DNA of 64,000 nucleotides from Ashinkailepas kermadecensis (Eukaryota > Arthropoda > Thecostraca > Neolepadidae). Location of the stretch: contig JAOTOM010003657.1 in NCBI GenBank assembly GCA_034440615.1, forward strand, positions 46,001-110,000, read 5' to 3'. This document shows positions 1 through 20,109 of this stretch, one piece after another. The position numbers and the translations under genes were made by a program. Each line of letters begins with the position of its first letter. Within the stretch, counting starts at the first letter, position 1. The notes under the pieces were generated by a model. That model saw nothing but the letters and a program-made list of their open reading frames with translations. It did no database searches and had not been told where the DNA came from.

Positions 1-1094
1 AACAATAATTATTGCCAATGAGAAAGGTGCAAAAATTAATTGAAACCAAGTCTTATTAATATTAAATGCTATATGACATAATTTTTTAGAGCATATCTGA
101 AATGTTTTACTTGAAGTAGAGAATCACTTCTAGGGATCTAAAGCGAGACGGGAGAGCAAATTGCTGCTGTAAAACCACCTAAGGTCTGTGGATGCAGTCC
201 TGAGAGGATGCATTAAGTTGAGTTTTCTGACAGACTTTCCATTTGCAGTATGGTCTTTAGCAAGTCCTTGATGGTCCTCAGAATTGGAATGGTATGATGG
301 AAAACTCCAGTACTCTTTTACTCACCTTACTCCTTTGCTGTCACCATGCTCCTTGCAAAACTTCACCGTAATTCTCTGAAGCTGACAGAGGTATCTCCCG
401 ATTCCATTTTGCAGTGGTGCCTTCACGAATGCTGATTTCATAAACAGGTGACGGTGAGACATTCTTTTCCTGATTATTCTGCCGCACGTATTGGTAAATA
501 TTACTACTCCGCGATGCTCACTACTCAGTTATTTTCAACTATATCACACTATTTCAACGTTCAGGGTCACGTCGGCCACTGCAGCTGTCCCCAATACTTG
601 CACACATGCGTGGAAGCTGAATGCCATAGATAAATGCAAGGCCCTTTACATAGATAAATGGATTTAAAGGTAAGTAAGCACTGAAAACCGGAGCCAGCAC
701 CAAGGGAGGTATCTAGGAATGTCTTGTGTGCGCTATTTATGTGGACGATTGGAAATGCAGTCTTTCAGCAGTTTTGGGAAACATATTTGTTTTAATCATC
801 AAAAGATGCAAATATCTTCATAATATGTCCATTGTTAGTAAATCCGCGTTGTTATCTCAATTATATATGATTATTGGCGCATTTACAGAAATTTGATTAC
901 TTTTTCTGTTGTTACTGGTGATCACCAATGTCCAAAATAACCAATTAAGTAAGGTTTAAGTATTATTCCAATTATTTTTACCTTGCATGACGTTTTATTT
1001 GATATTTATTTTTGAGTACTGGACTTGAGTAACGCCACATCCAATATTTCCAAATACAAATTGGAAATAGGCACCTGGCGGTGCCGTTCCAATG
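1..1094. other. AT-rich flank upstream of RpL11, no gene recognised
   Basis: Both strands contain only short open frames with no recognisable domain. Nothing matching a TATA box could be placed with confidence before the TOP-like tract, which is usual for ribosomal protein promoters. Confidence 0.5.
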
Positions 1095-1111
1095 CCCCTT
1101 TCCTTTTAGCC
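1095..1111 (+). promoter_or_regulatory. 5' TOP-like tract and short leader of RpL11
   Basis: A run beginning with four C and continuing as pyrimidines to 1107 is followed by AGCC and the ATG at 1112. Ribosomal protein mRNAs typically start at a C within such a tract, which places them under growth-dependent (mTOR/LARP1) translational control. The context supports 1112 as the start, with transcription beginning near 1095. This is inferred from pattern and position only. Confidence 0.55.
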
Positions 1112-10279
<9,168 letters not shown>

Positions 10280-10300
10280 TCCAGATGTAGCTCTGACAAA

Positions 10301-10306
10301 AATAAA
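10301..10306 (+). terminator. Poly(A) signal of RpL11
   Basis: A canonical AATAAA begins 22 bases after the RpL11 TGA stop (10277-10279), giving the very short 3'UTR usual for ribosomal protein mRNAs. Confidence 0.8.
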
Positions 10307-10309
10307 CAA

Positions 10310-11280
10310 AAAAACCTGATTGCGTCTGAGCATGGAAGAACCATGACCGCTCATGGATCACGGAAGCACGGTGCCTGGGCATCGAGAAGCAGGTGTGGCT
10401 GATGACCTTTGCACATTCGACTGATATTCACTTCCTTCTACCCCAGTCGCGCTCATAAAGTTCGTACTCGCGCGTTTTGGTTTCGTGATATGGCGTAAAC
10501 ACGAATACAGTTCATTGCCATTGTGTGGGAGTGAGAGCAGGCCATTGCTATTTTTATGGACCCAGATTATTCGCTCAAGAAAAAGAAATGTGCTCGGTGT
10601 GTTCTGTAATGTGTTGCGTTTCATGCACGACGTGATACATTTGGACCCTTGTTGCCCTAAATCGAAATGCTGTCTGGCGCATATATGCACAGCAAGACTG
10701 AGTAAATGCAGCCTCAGACCCAGCCGATCACTGGTATGTACAGATTATTTTGGGATAGTATATTTGTTCATTATTGAGAACCAACTGATAGCATGGCATA
10801 CCATGCTATCAGTGGTATGATAGGATAGCAACCAACTAGGTAGCATGCTCATTTACTCAGATACAGCTTTATTGGAAGCATAGAGGACGTACCGAGTATC
10901 CTATCTATATTATTTGGTTCCGACACTTCCTACTGGGATGTCTTAGCGGTAGCGTCGGCGAGAATGTATACGCGTTGGTAGTGGACTTGCGTGCACTTCT
11001 TTGCGTTAAAAAAGTACATTAAACATTGCTGCGTTGCACGTTCTGCTATCTGGCAGCGACCCATTGGTACATCATTTCACGTTTGAAATCTTGCGCTTTC
11101 ATTCATTTTGAAACGTCTTAACTTAGATTAAAGTGAGAATTAAATTCCACCTGCGTCTATATTTAAATACCGCTTCGCTTAGTTTTTTCGTACGTGCCAC
11201 GATAGTTGCCCAAGGTGGTCGCTAGAATGTGTAGTTTCAACACGCGAGCGAGATGTTGAAGGTCGTATTGGTGTGAGTTT
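10310..11280. other. Intergenic stretch after RpL11, no gene recognised
   Basis: No coding domain, tRNA or known repeat is recognisable on either strand. It contains a perfect 12-bp inverted repeat with a 4-base loop at 10785-10812 (arm CTGATAGCATGG). Confidence 0.5.
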
Positions 11281-11284
11281 CACG

Positions 11285-11434
11285 GACATTGCAGGGGGTA
11301 TCCACTCGAACCCGCAATGGAAGGATTGTAGGTTCGAGTCTCTCCTGTCGCTACTCTTCACCTGCGGCCGGTCGGCGTGAGAGGTCGACGACGCTACATG
11401 ACCCAACGTTCGACGTGTCGTAAAACCAATACCC
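11285..11434 (+). mobile_element. tRNA-derived SINE, copy 3, 5'-truncated
   Basis: Matches the B-box half (GGTTCGAGTCT), body (GACGCTACATGACCCAAC) and TCGTAAAACCAATA tail of the copies at 1900 and 3175, but the A-box half is missing or unrecognisable. Confidence 0.7.
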
Positions 11435-11854
11435 CTCGCTTGAGATCCTTGGGTGCGGCGCCCACGTGTTGACGCACTCTGCTTGCTTGCCTTGATGGTG
11501 GGTCGTTGGGCTGTCAGTTGCTGTCGCCGCCATGTGGAAGTGGCGCTGTAGTATTAGTACCCGTGGTGGCGCTACGGTCTGGCGTCACATCACCGGCAGC
11601 CACGTCCGGTCAGAACATTTGCCACCCACTCCCATATCTGCAACGGATGGTCGCAATTGTTATTACTGTGACCGGGGGGCAGAAGAGTATCGAAGGTGCA
11701 ATCGTGAATTATAAAACCAAGATTTACGGCGTTTCAGATTGCTTTTCAATTTTGTTAACTCGCTTAGCAGCTTTACCAAACCAACAGCGTAATTGAGCTT
11801 CTTGGGATCTTGTGAGATATGAACAGCAATATGTATGGTATAGTAAGATGCTTC

Positions 11855-12600
11855 CAGTGGCGTGCCTAGGATTCGCCCTAGGTGGGAGGGGGGGAGTGGG
11901 CATTGGTTTAGAGGGAGCCCATCTAACGCGCATTGGATGGGGGAATCCGCCAACCCCTCCGGTCTTTCGTCGATAACTCAATTTTACTGGTTGATATACA
12001 CCATTTTGTGTACCTGCTTAGAAATGTCCGGTGCGTTGTGTAAAATAAGAATAACGAAAATCGACCGAATTTTTTTGCGCGTTGGAGACCGTCAAGTCCT
12101 TGCATTGTTATGCCATATAGCTTCAAGAGCATGTTAGGTCACCGAGGTCTAGTTCATGACAGGTCAATGGAATCAAACTTGGTCAACTGGAAGGTTGTAA
12201 TAAACGCAAATGGCTGTCATGCGTTTCATGCCAATCTGCATGTTACTCCCTACACATCCGGAAAACTGCTGTTTTTGTCATTGTGAACATAAGCGTTTCC
12301 ATATTTCATTCATGTACTTTAGCCCTTTCTTCGTGAAGCCGATTGCGCCGGTCCGCCCTCCCGACCAATCGGGCGGGCGGGCCGGTTCCATTAACCTGAA
12401 CCGGTAACTGACCTGATCAAGTGCTGATATATAGGTGACCTGAGGTCAAATGTCCAATCTATCGTCTCATTTTGGAACATTTAAACACAATCGCAGTGAT
12501 CCATAACAATATCAAGCCAAGCCACGCAAAACAAGCAAATTGTAACATTTGACCTCATTGGACTTGTGAGGACCTCATTTGACCTCATTGGAGTGTTTTT
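11855..12600 (+). mobile_element. Non-autonomous DNA transposon, copy A
   Basis: Contains successive blocks that recur in reverse orientation at 25713-26690: AACGCGCATTGGA, a GTGTACCTGCTTAGAAATG block, GAAGCCGATTGCGCC, a GGGCGGGCGGGCCGGTTCC block, and GTGACCTGAGGTCAAATG. No coding capacity is visible. The better-preserved copy B ends in CACTGGCGGATCCAGG, a terminal style I associate with hAT-type elements, so that assignment is an inference. Confidence 0.6.
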
Positions 12601-12629
12601 CCGCGTCCGGATTGTTTTTTCGTTTACCG

Positions 12630-12835
12630 GTTTCATTTTTTCTTGTGTGGTCCCGATGAGACTTGGGGGCCCTGGTGCGACCTGACGAGCCTCTAGCGTG
12701 ATTTTCTCGGGTCAGGCGCGACTTTTTTGTATCCCCAGGCTCAGCGCGACTTTCAGGGTCCTCGGCCCGACCTTTTGGGGTCCCCGTCGTGATTTTCAAG
12801 AACCCGGCACGACTTATTTGCAGTGACACCGGTAT
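12630..12835. repeat. Degenerate ~27-bp quasi-repeat (reverse sense)
   Basis: Successive phrases such as GCGTGATTTTCTCGGG, GCGCGACTTTTTTG, GCGCGACTTTCAGGG and GTCGTGATTTTCAAG recur at roughly 24-30 bp. Reverse-complemented they match the GAAAATCACGCT phrases of the larger array at 30590-31560. Confidence 0.6.
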
Positions 12836-13064
12836 CTCCAACACTGACAGGAAGTTACCAGTCACCACCGTCCGGCATCTGACGGCAGTTACGGCAAACA
12901 TCCGAGAATACTGTTGCCATGTGCCACCAATGTACGGCACTGGCAGCCAATAAAAAAGTGGCTAGATGCTACCACCATCATCACCGGCCAAGAAGATGCT
13001 GACATAGTGCTGATTATATGACAGTGCTGGTACATCGGTTGGTCCGCTCACCATACCATGTCTT

Positions 13065-13120
13065 ATGGGCGCTGTATGACCAACACAGTCGATGCGCCCT
13101 TAAGCCCGAATAACCAACCA
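13065..13120 (+). mobile_element. 56-bp tail-only mini-retroposon with perfect 15-bp TSD
   Basis: The insert starts ATGGGCGCTGTATGACC, continues CAGTCGATGCGCCC and ends TTAAGCCCGAATAACCAAC. It is flanked by ACCATACCATGTCTT at 13050-13064 and an identical copy at 13121-13135. GGGCGC and GCGCCC can form a 6-bp stem. The sequence aligns with the 3' end of the tRNA-headed SINEs at 1900 and 3175 but has no tRNA head. A target-site duplication implies target-primed reverse transcription by a partner LINE. Confidence 0.8.
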
Positions 13121-13135
13121 ACCATACCATGTCTT

Positions 13136-14050
13136 GAACGCTAGCGCATTAGCGTACAAGCGTGAATAATTGTGACCGAGCAGTCAGTTATTTTGTATGT
13201 ATTCGATTCAACCCCACGCACTGCTGGTGCGGTGGCTATTCTACCACTCACAATTAACTGCCTTGCCCTTTCATTTAGTTGATAACGTAATCCAAATTCC
13301 ATGTCGACGTCCATGTTCACAACAATTGGGTGCCGGTAACACATTCAAGTGGGAGTCAAATGTGCAGGGGTCCGACTGAGCCGTCAGGCTTGGCTTTGAG
13401 AACAACTGAGCCCGACGCCGGATCCGTATCCAACATTAAAACGGACTCGAAAAGCCTGACCGAAAGAACGGGTCTCCTTGCTCAGAAACGTGTCTGGATA
13501 TTCTCACCTGTGGGAATGTTCCTGTGTGGATGAACACCGCGACTTCCCAGACTAACTCGTTAGGCGTCATACGCAATGTTAATGAGGACATCGGGGATCT
13601 CCAGTAAAGAAAGAAAACAGGTAGATTCCTGATGCCATTCAAGAACTCTGATATATGTGCCCACGACGAGCGCGCCCGGATGCTCACTAGTGTGTGCGCG
13701 AAAAATATAGTTACAATTTATAAGACTGTCTCCATAAAATATTATGCGTAGTGCACTTATGAAAGTTAGTTTGCCTCCAGACATCAATTTTATTGCCGCT
13801 TACAGTAATATATTGCGCATGTTGTTGCTTTGCGTATTGTGTTCTGGAACTATATTCCAACATACACGGCGCGGCGGCGACGCACGCGGCCCGCGGCTCG
13901 TCCCCGACCGCCCGCCATTCATAATATGGCGGGGCGCGGAACCATACCCTGAATGTTAATGGTCTCCAACGCCAAAGTTACATTACAACGTAGTTCTTCG
14001 ATTTATGGATATTCATCGTCTGTTGTATTGATAATGCGGCAAACAAGAAA
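13136..14050. other. No gene recognised; small GC-rich patch
   Basis: Only short open frames without recognisable domains. A GC-dense patch at about 13865-13940 (GGCGCGGCGGCGACGC) stands out from an otherwise balanced background; its meaning is unknown. Confidence 0.4.
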
Positions 14051-14059
14051 AAAAATCCG

Positions 14060-14245
14060 TGTATAGATTACTGATGGCCTTATTTTGGTGGGTCAAAATC
14101 CCGAACATAGTTTTTCATAATCGCGACTGAGCTTAACGTTTTACGAATTCATGGCATTATAGCACAGTGCTGCGACTTTTTAAAATACCTCGCCCGTTTA
14201 TATGATATTGCGGCAAACAAATACAAATTCGTGGATGCGGAACCC
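14060..14245 (+). repeat. Isolated copy of the ~174-bp tandem repeat
   Basis: Shares GGTCAAAATCCCGAACA, TTCATGGCATTATAGCAC, GTGCTGCGACTTTT and AAATTCGTGGATG with the four tandem copies at 15690-16375, 1.45 kb away. Confidence 0.7.
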
Positions 14246-14938
14246 ACGATTAGGACCGCCGCCATGGTTGCTAGTTATCGATCATATTTTTTTTTGTTTA
14301 CGGTCCGCCACCCAAGATCAGGTGACCAGGAGTGCCCCCTCCCCTTACCCAACGACTGCAAGCACCTTACGTTAACACCATACAATAAACAGTAAAGTCG
14401 CGGCACTCCCAGCTAAGAGATGGAAAACAAATAAACGAGCATAAAAGCACCCAGTGTTAGTGCAATACAACTAGCAATAAAGAATGCTGTAAGTAGTCAT
14501 ACCCAAAGGAGGCATATGACTGGCCCTAGATCCATCCCAAAAAGAAGTTAAGGCCTAAACTATAATGTTAGTAGCTGGTTGTGACGAGATGGTAGTCGGC
14601 ACTCCTAATTTGAAATGCTTTTGTTTTTACTTAGGCTCCTTCCACAACTCCATCCAGCTAAGCATAAGCTTGTTGCTGGGTGGAATGTGGGAGGAACTAT
14701 GGTTGGGTGTTTTTCAGCTTCTATATGTAGACGGGTGACGTCATGGTCCCGCGCGTCGCCAAGGCGACGCGTGCATTCCGATTGGCTTGTTGCGTTCGCG
14801 CCAAAAGATCCCCGGCCGCGGGAGTGTGAGAATAAAGCTGACGGTGACCGGACGTGCGGTACGCCCGGGCGGGTTGGACTTGAAAGCTGTCAGACGTGTT
14901 TGCAATTCGGACCCAGCGACTACATATATATGGTTAAG

Positions 14939-15030
14939 CACGCGCACGCGCACGCGCACACGCACACGCACATGCACATGCACATGCACATGCACACGCA
15001 CGCACACACACACACACACAGATACATACA
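14939..15030. repeat. Compound CA/CG microsatellite
   Basis: Consecutive blocks of CACGCG, CACACG, CACATG and CA repeats followed by ATAC repeats. It abuts the 3' end of the LINE remnant to the right and may have grown from that element's terminal simple repeat. Confidence 0.9.
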
Positions 15031-15039
15031 TACATACAT

Positions 15040-15533
15040 ATGTGTATTCCCCTGATATTCAACAGACCGAGTGAATGCATGAGTCTTTGGTATTTACTCA
15101 AGAAGTATGTCTTTATGTGATTTTTTAGAACAATCTTAGAATTTGGTATCTCTGTATGCAGAAAATGTTTTGCTATGATAATATTCCAAAGCTTAGGTCC
15201 AAAACATTCAATGGTGAAGAGACGATAATTTTTGTTTGAATAGCAGTGTTGGAAGTGGTCTTGTAACCTTGTGGAATATGTGGTATTCAGAGATACCGTG
15301 AAAAGAGGTCTAATATAATGAGGCAGCTGATTATAGATGAATTTTTGCATAATAAGCAACATCTGAAGTTTTGCTATGTCTTGGACTTTTAAAATTTTGT
15401 ATTTCTTAAAGATAGGGTTTGTACTCTGAGGGGGAAATACACCCTCAATAATGCGCATCATTATTTTCTGAAGCAAGGATAATTTGTTTGTCTGATTAGC
15501 ATAGTTTTGATTTGATTCAATTTGATCATATGA
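15040..15533 (-). pseudogene. LINE ORF2 C-terminal remnant (non-LTR retrotransposon)
   Basis: Minus-strand frame, open from about 15533, showing the segment that follows the reverse transcriptase in CR1/Jockey-like LINEs: NKLSLLQKIMMRII, FKKYKILKVQDIAKLQML, QLPHYIRPLF, YSTRLQDHF and FTIECFGPKLWNII. The reverse transcriptase itself is missing; a TGA lies just upstream, so this is a 5'-truncated copy. No stop is met before the microsatellite, so the true protein end is unclear. It lies inside the interval separating copies of the 174-bp repeat. Confidence 0.75.
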
Positions 15534-15689
15534 TCAAATTCATACGTTTTTTGTAAAAGTGCCTGACTGGGGCAATCAACTTCAGATGTTTGTATTTACA
15601 TGTATCATATTCCGGATGCCCTTGCGCCTGCGCGAAACTTGGTGTCGGCATTTTGGGGTTGAAAGCACGTCGTTAATCCACTGATGTTG

Positions 15690-16375
15690 CAAATCGTATC
15701 AATGACGGCATCGTTTTGGGGGTCCAAATCCCGAACCGAATTTTTCAACAACCTAACCGCAACTGAATGTTCGCCGAACTCATGATATTATGAGGCGGTG
15801 CTGCGACTTTTTGAGATTCGTAGCCCGTTTGCTTGATATCGCGGCAAACAATTACAAATTCGTGGATGGATCAATGACGGCATTATTTTGGGTGTCCAAA
15901 TTCAGAAGAAAATGTTTCAACAAGATCGCAACTAACCTTAACGTTCGCCGAATTCATGACATAACGCAGTGCTGCGACTTTTTGGGATTCGTGGCCCTTT
16001 TTTAAAATAAATATTTCGGCAAGCAATTACAAATTCATGGATTGGTCGATGACGGCATCGTTTTGGGGTCCAAATCCCGGACCGAATTTTTCAACAAAAT
16101 GACCGCAACTGAGCTTAATGGTCGCCGAATTCATGATATTATAAGGCAGTACTGCGACTTTTTTAGATTCGTGATCCGTTTTCCTGATATCGCGGCAAAC
16201 AATTACAAATTCGTGAATGGATCAGTAACGGCATTATTTTAGGGGCCCAAATCCCGAAGCTAATTTTTCAACAAAATGATCGCAACTAGGCTTAACGTTC
16301 GCGGAATTCATCGCATTCATGGCAGTGCTGCGACGTTTGTACATTTACTGCATGGTTTCTTGATATTGTTGAATT
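15690..16375 (+). repeat. Four tandem copies of a ~174-bp satellite-like repeat
   Basis: Landmarks GACGGCATCGTTTTGGG, TTTTTCAACAA, TTCGCCGAATTCATGA, GTGCTGCGACTTTTT and GCGGCAAACAATTACAAATT recur with spacings of about 172, 174 and 178 bp. The copies differ by several percent and have no coding signal. Confidence 0.85.
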
Positions 16376-16624
16376 TATGACAATGTCTGGCCGCTCTGCC
16401 TATAGTTTCCCCCGCCGGTCGATTCGCGGCGCTAGTTTCGCCGCCTCACGGCAGGCGGCTAATGTTCGCGCTTGACGCCTAACGCATCAAGGGCGGCATG
16501 CCTGAGTCCTGAGTATAAAAGGCACCAAAAATGTATCTAATTAAACACGTTTTGTGGTGGAGCGAAGAGCGAGCTAGACAACAAGGCTGGAAAGTGGATC
16601 CGAGCCAATCCTGACAAAGGGATC

Positions 16625-17010
16625 CAAAATGGGTGTGTGCTTAAGAGAATGCCCACAACTGCCTATCAGCGTTCAATCGAACCAGCCACGGCCGCGAATG
16701 GTTTCTTGAAGTCAGGCATGATCCCGCTAGACATGGATCAAATAGGTGAAGATGCTTATGTCCCGGCAGATGTTTCCTCCGTGCCCGTTTAGAGCTGCTC
16801 TGTGCGCACCACAGCTAATGATGCGATGCAAAACACCGAGTGGCTCTTCGGCTCCGATCCTGACGTAGACGGCTCCGGCGCCGATGTTGCGTCACCCGTC
16901 GGCGCCCACGCTGCACCAGACGGAAACGACGCGACACCGTGCGGCGCCGGCGCCACACGCGCAGATGTTGCGTCACCCTCCGGCGCCGGCGCCGACGGGT
17001 GATGTGCCGA
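16625..17010 (+). pseudogene. C-terminal remnant of a pogo/Tigger-like DDE transposase
   Basis: The frame reads LKRMPTTAYQRSIEPATAAN, then GFLKSGMIPLDMDQIGEDAY and VPADVS. This follows the 'G(F/L)xxxGIxPLxxxxIxxExYxPS' pattern seen after the catalytic domain of pogo/Jerky-type DDE transposases. A TAG at 16789 interrupts it, but the same frame continues through an Ala/Gly/Asp-rich stretch (GSGADVASPVGAHAAPDGND) to about 17002. The DNA-binding and catalytic parts are absent, so this is a dead fragment. A basic stretch (RRKPSTGRGS) near 17090 may be further C-terminal sequence. Confidence 0.5.
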
Positions 17011-17029
17011 CTGTGGAGACTGATGTGAG

Positions 17030-18185
17030 ATAAACAGAAGCCTACGCAAGGCCATCCGAAACCCGTCGCCATAAGGGCACAGACAAGGAGAAAGCCGTCA
17101 ACAGGAAGGGGATCGTGATAAATAGGGCGTTTTTCGAACCCGCAGATGCACAAGAAGTACAGCTCACGAAAAGGAGCGCACCAACAAAGCACAGAAAAAG
17201 GCACCAAAACGGCGACGAACAGTCAGAACAAAAACGAAAGGCCGTCCGGCAGTCAGGGTACAATGCATACATTGCTGCATGAGGTATCGGCACTCGTGTG
17301 AAGGCGGGTTCATGCTCTGGCTGGGCCTGCGTGCCATGCACTGACGTGACCCCAAGCCAGGTCAGCGTCGTATGCGATGTTCGTCGTGATTGAGGGTCCG
17401 TAGGGCAATACAGGAGCTGTTTCTTCCTGACGAGGTCGCAAATCGTCGGTGTTGCACCGTGTGATGGTACGCTTTCTGTTTCCCACATGGTTGTCAATGT
17501 GGATATCATTTTGTCTTCGTGTGCCATTTCCTGCCAATGTTCATTGTATGCGTATTTAGAGCAATTATGTGTGTGTAGGACGGGCAGACATGCTCCATGA
17601 ATGCACGATGCGATTTGTTATATATTTTACGCCAAAAATCAAATTAAAACGTATATAGACCAAAATCAGTACCGAGTCATGTCCAAAATTCATCAGGCTG
17701 TTTTTCCTGAATTTTACTGATGTTACAATTTCGACGCAATACCTATCTCTGGTATGTTCATACTCACGTCCAATAACATTGTCTGGAGGTCAGATCAGGT
17801 CCTGACATTTTACATTTGTGGCATATTATGGAGTCAGCTTTACGAAAAAAAAGATTTTGATGCCAACATTTAGACAGATGATGAGGCAATGTTCGGTGAA
17901 GTAAGAAAACAGATAAAATATAACTTTTTCAAAGGGTCGCGAGGTCAATAGAAGGTCACGAGTTAGCATAACCTTAATTTGATTTCAGCATGTCACAAAT
18001 ATTTGCATTGTATTGGATAGGTCTTCCTCTTTCACCATTTACAAATTGCGTGCAGTTTTTTTTAGATGGCCTTGCATTAAGCTTCATTGGCGAATTGTAA
18101 TAGAAACATCGGATTAAGCGATTTTCTTCCCATTGTAACACCACCTGGCTCTTCTTCGTGCTCCGAACCAATGTCGATTTGGGAA
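17030..18185. other. No intact gene recognised
   Basis: Contains possible trailing sequence of the pogo-like remnant up to about 17250, then AT-rich DNA with short frames only. Confidence 0.4.
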
Positions 18186-18189
18186 TTGC

Positions 18190-18256
18190 ATGGTCGTTCC
18201 AATTGATCTTACGTCGCTCCCGACGCGCCCTAAAGCCCAAATAACTAACTAACTAG
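18190..18256 (+). mobile_element. Tail-type mini-retroposon copy (diverged)
   Basis: Ends CGACGCGCCCTAAAGCCC followed by AAATAACTAACTAACTAG, the same tail as the copies at 13065 and 29296. The 5' part is too diverged to place its start exactly. Confidence 0.5.
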
Positions 18257-18717
18257 CTTCTCCCAAATGTCTCCTCCATCTGCCGTAGCTGCCATTGTGT
18301 TTGTGTCGGAGGGGGAGAGCGATGGCTTCGGGGTTGTTTTTGTTGTTCTGCTGACCCAGCTTGGCTCAATTATGGTCAAAATGTCGACAGCTTGTCGCCC
18401 CAGGCCCCGCTTGCCGGCGGTCAACTAGCGTTTCATGGTGCCGAAGCTTTCAGTAAAACATGCCTGTGTATATGCGGTTTAGAGTAAGGCTAACAGACCT
18501 GTCAAAGCGATCGTGATAGATGCGAGCATGCTTTGCGCGCGTGATGACATCAAGGTTTCATGTGTAATTGGGTTAAGTACACCATCGTGGTCGCTATTCA
18601 GTGTTTACCCCTCTGTTCAACATGCCGAAACGGGACGCCTGCGCCTCGGACACCTCGCCAACTGGGCCGCCTGCGCCTTGGACGCCTATGAAGGTGTTCA
18701 AGTTCAACAGAAACCTA

Positions 18718-18741
18718 CATGCTATCACATGTGATAGCATG
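18718..18741. repeat. Perfect 24-bp palindrome
   Basis: CATGCTATCACA followed directly by its reverse complement. It lies next to the 3' side of the minus-strand transposase remnant and could be part of that element's end; no direct evidence for a function. Confidence 0.7.
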
Positions 18742-19195
18742 AAGTTACTGTTCACCTTGAACACTCTGACAGCACGTGTTCCAGGTGCGCCCCTTTTCGC
18801 ACAGCGCAAACCTGCGCTCGTTTCCCAGATGTATGGGGCGATTTGAGGTCACGTCTTGGAGTAATGTAACCCGGCACACTGCCATGCTGATGGTGTTCTT
18901 GACAGCCAGAAATATCCATGGCAGGGACTCGAGGAACATGTTAACTACAGGGCAAATCGACTCCCCTCCCCCAGTGATCTGAATATTTGTAAATTTTCGA
19001 GGGCGATATCGGTTAAGCTTTCAAAATACTTCATGTTCGTGTATATTTCTGGAGCAAGTCCCCACCCCACTTCCCTATATCGCTCCACAATGAGAAAAAA
19101 AAACTCGTAACCGGGTTCCTGGCTAGTGGTGACATCTGGTGCACAATGCTCTCCAGATGACTCCATAAGAAAACAAATCTAGTGGCAGAAAAGTA
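18742..19195 (-). pseudogene. Tc1/mariner-type transposase C-terminal remnant, copy 2
   Basis: Read on the minus strand, the piece corresponds to the copy at 19200-20064: LDLFSYGVIWRALCTRCHH matches the end of the catalytic domain, and a later frame ends in AVRKGAHLEHVLS. Frameshifts make it non-functional. It lies head-to-head with the plus-strand copy, the two meeting near 19195. Confidence 0.6.
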
Positions 19196-19199
19196 ATTA

Positions 19200-20064
19200 T
19201 CAGGAGTCCTGAGACCATACAGAAGATTGTGGACGAGGTTTGCCAGCAACCCAAGATTTCGATTCGGAGTCTGGCGCAACTCGTGGTCGTCAGCAAGTCC
19301 ACAGTTAACCGAATACTCAAATCCCGTATATCCACTTGAAACAGACTGCCAATAGTATTTTCATTTGCCAGATTCCGACTCGCAGCTGGCCAGGAATCCA
19401 GTTCTGCAAATGGCTGCAGCGGAGGTACGCTTCCTCAGGTCACTTCATCGACAGCCTCTGGTTCTTTGACGAGGCTCACCTTCATTTGCATAGCCTGGTA
19501 AATCGGCAAACCTACCGATTTTGTGGTAAATCCGCACCGGACGAGGTCATACAAACACCTGCACTTGTCTGAGGTCATTTCTTGGTGTGCTCGGAGCAAC
19601 CACAGTCCGCTCTTCTGCGAGAGCCGCAGCGGTGAGGAGAAAACGGCCGACACAGCGCGATTCCTCTCTGTGCCTCAGCGGTTCTGGACTGCGCTGAGTC
19701 GCCAGTGTGAGGACAACATGTCACCAGCAGTGACCGCTGCAACACTGGACTACGTCCCATACTGCAAGAAGTCCCTGAAGTGGCTCCAGCAGCACGTGGA
19801 CGGCCGCATCATCTCGAAGAAGACCAGCGTGAACTGGCCGACTCACTCGCCCGATTTAAGCCGATCCGGACATTTTCCCTATGGGGTTATTTGGAGGATG
19901 CTGTGTACCAGATATCAGAAACTCTCCTGGAGCTCAATAAAAATACCAGGGAAGCAGTGCACCATATCAAGTCCGAGATGTGCCGTCAAGTCTCCCAAGA
20001 TACCTTCAGAGAGGCGGAAGTCCGCGCTGTGCGAAAAGAGGCGAGCCTGGAACACGTGCTGTAA
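19200..20064 (+). pseudogene. Tc1/mariner (IS630)-type transposase, frameshifted
   Basis: Fragments in family order across frames: a helix-turn-helix (IVDEVCQQPKISIRSLAQLV then VSKSTVNRILK), FCKWLQRR..FIDSLWFFDEAHLHLHSLVNRQ with the FxDEAH catalytic-aspartate block, a WCARSNH..RFWTALSRQCEDNM block, WLQQHVDGRIISKKTSVNWP then THSPDL, and SLWGYLEDAVYQ to LEHVL and a stop at 20062-20064. The usual QQDGA segment reads as a degraded stretch. Multiple frameshifts break it, so it is a fossil, but it shows the order of a whole transposase. Confidence 0.7.
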
Positions 20065-20109
20065 AGGTGTTTAAGGTCAGCAGTATGTAATCATTTGTTA
20101 TCACATACA

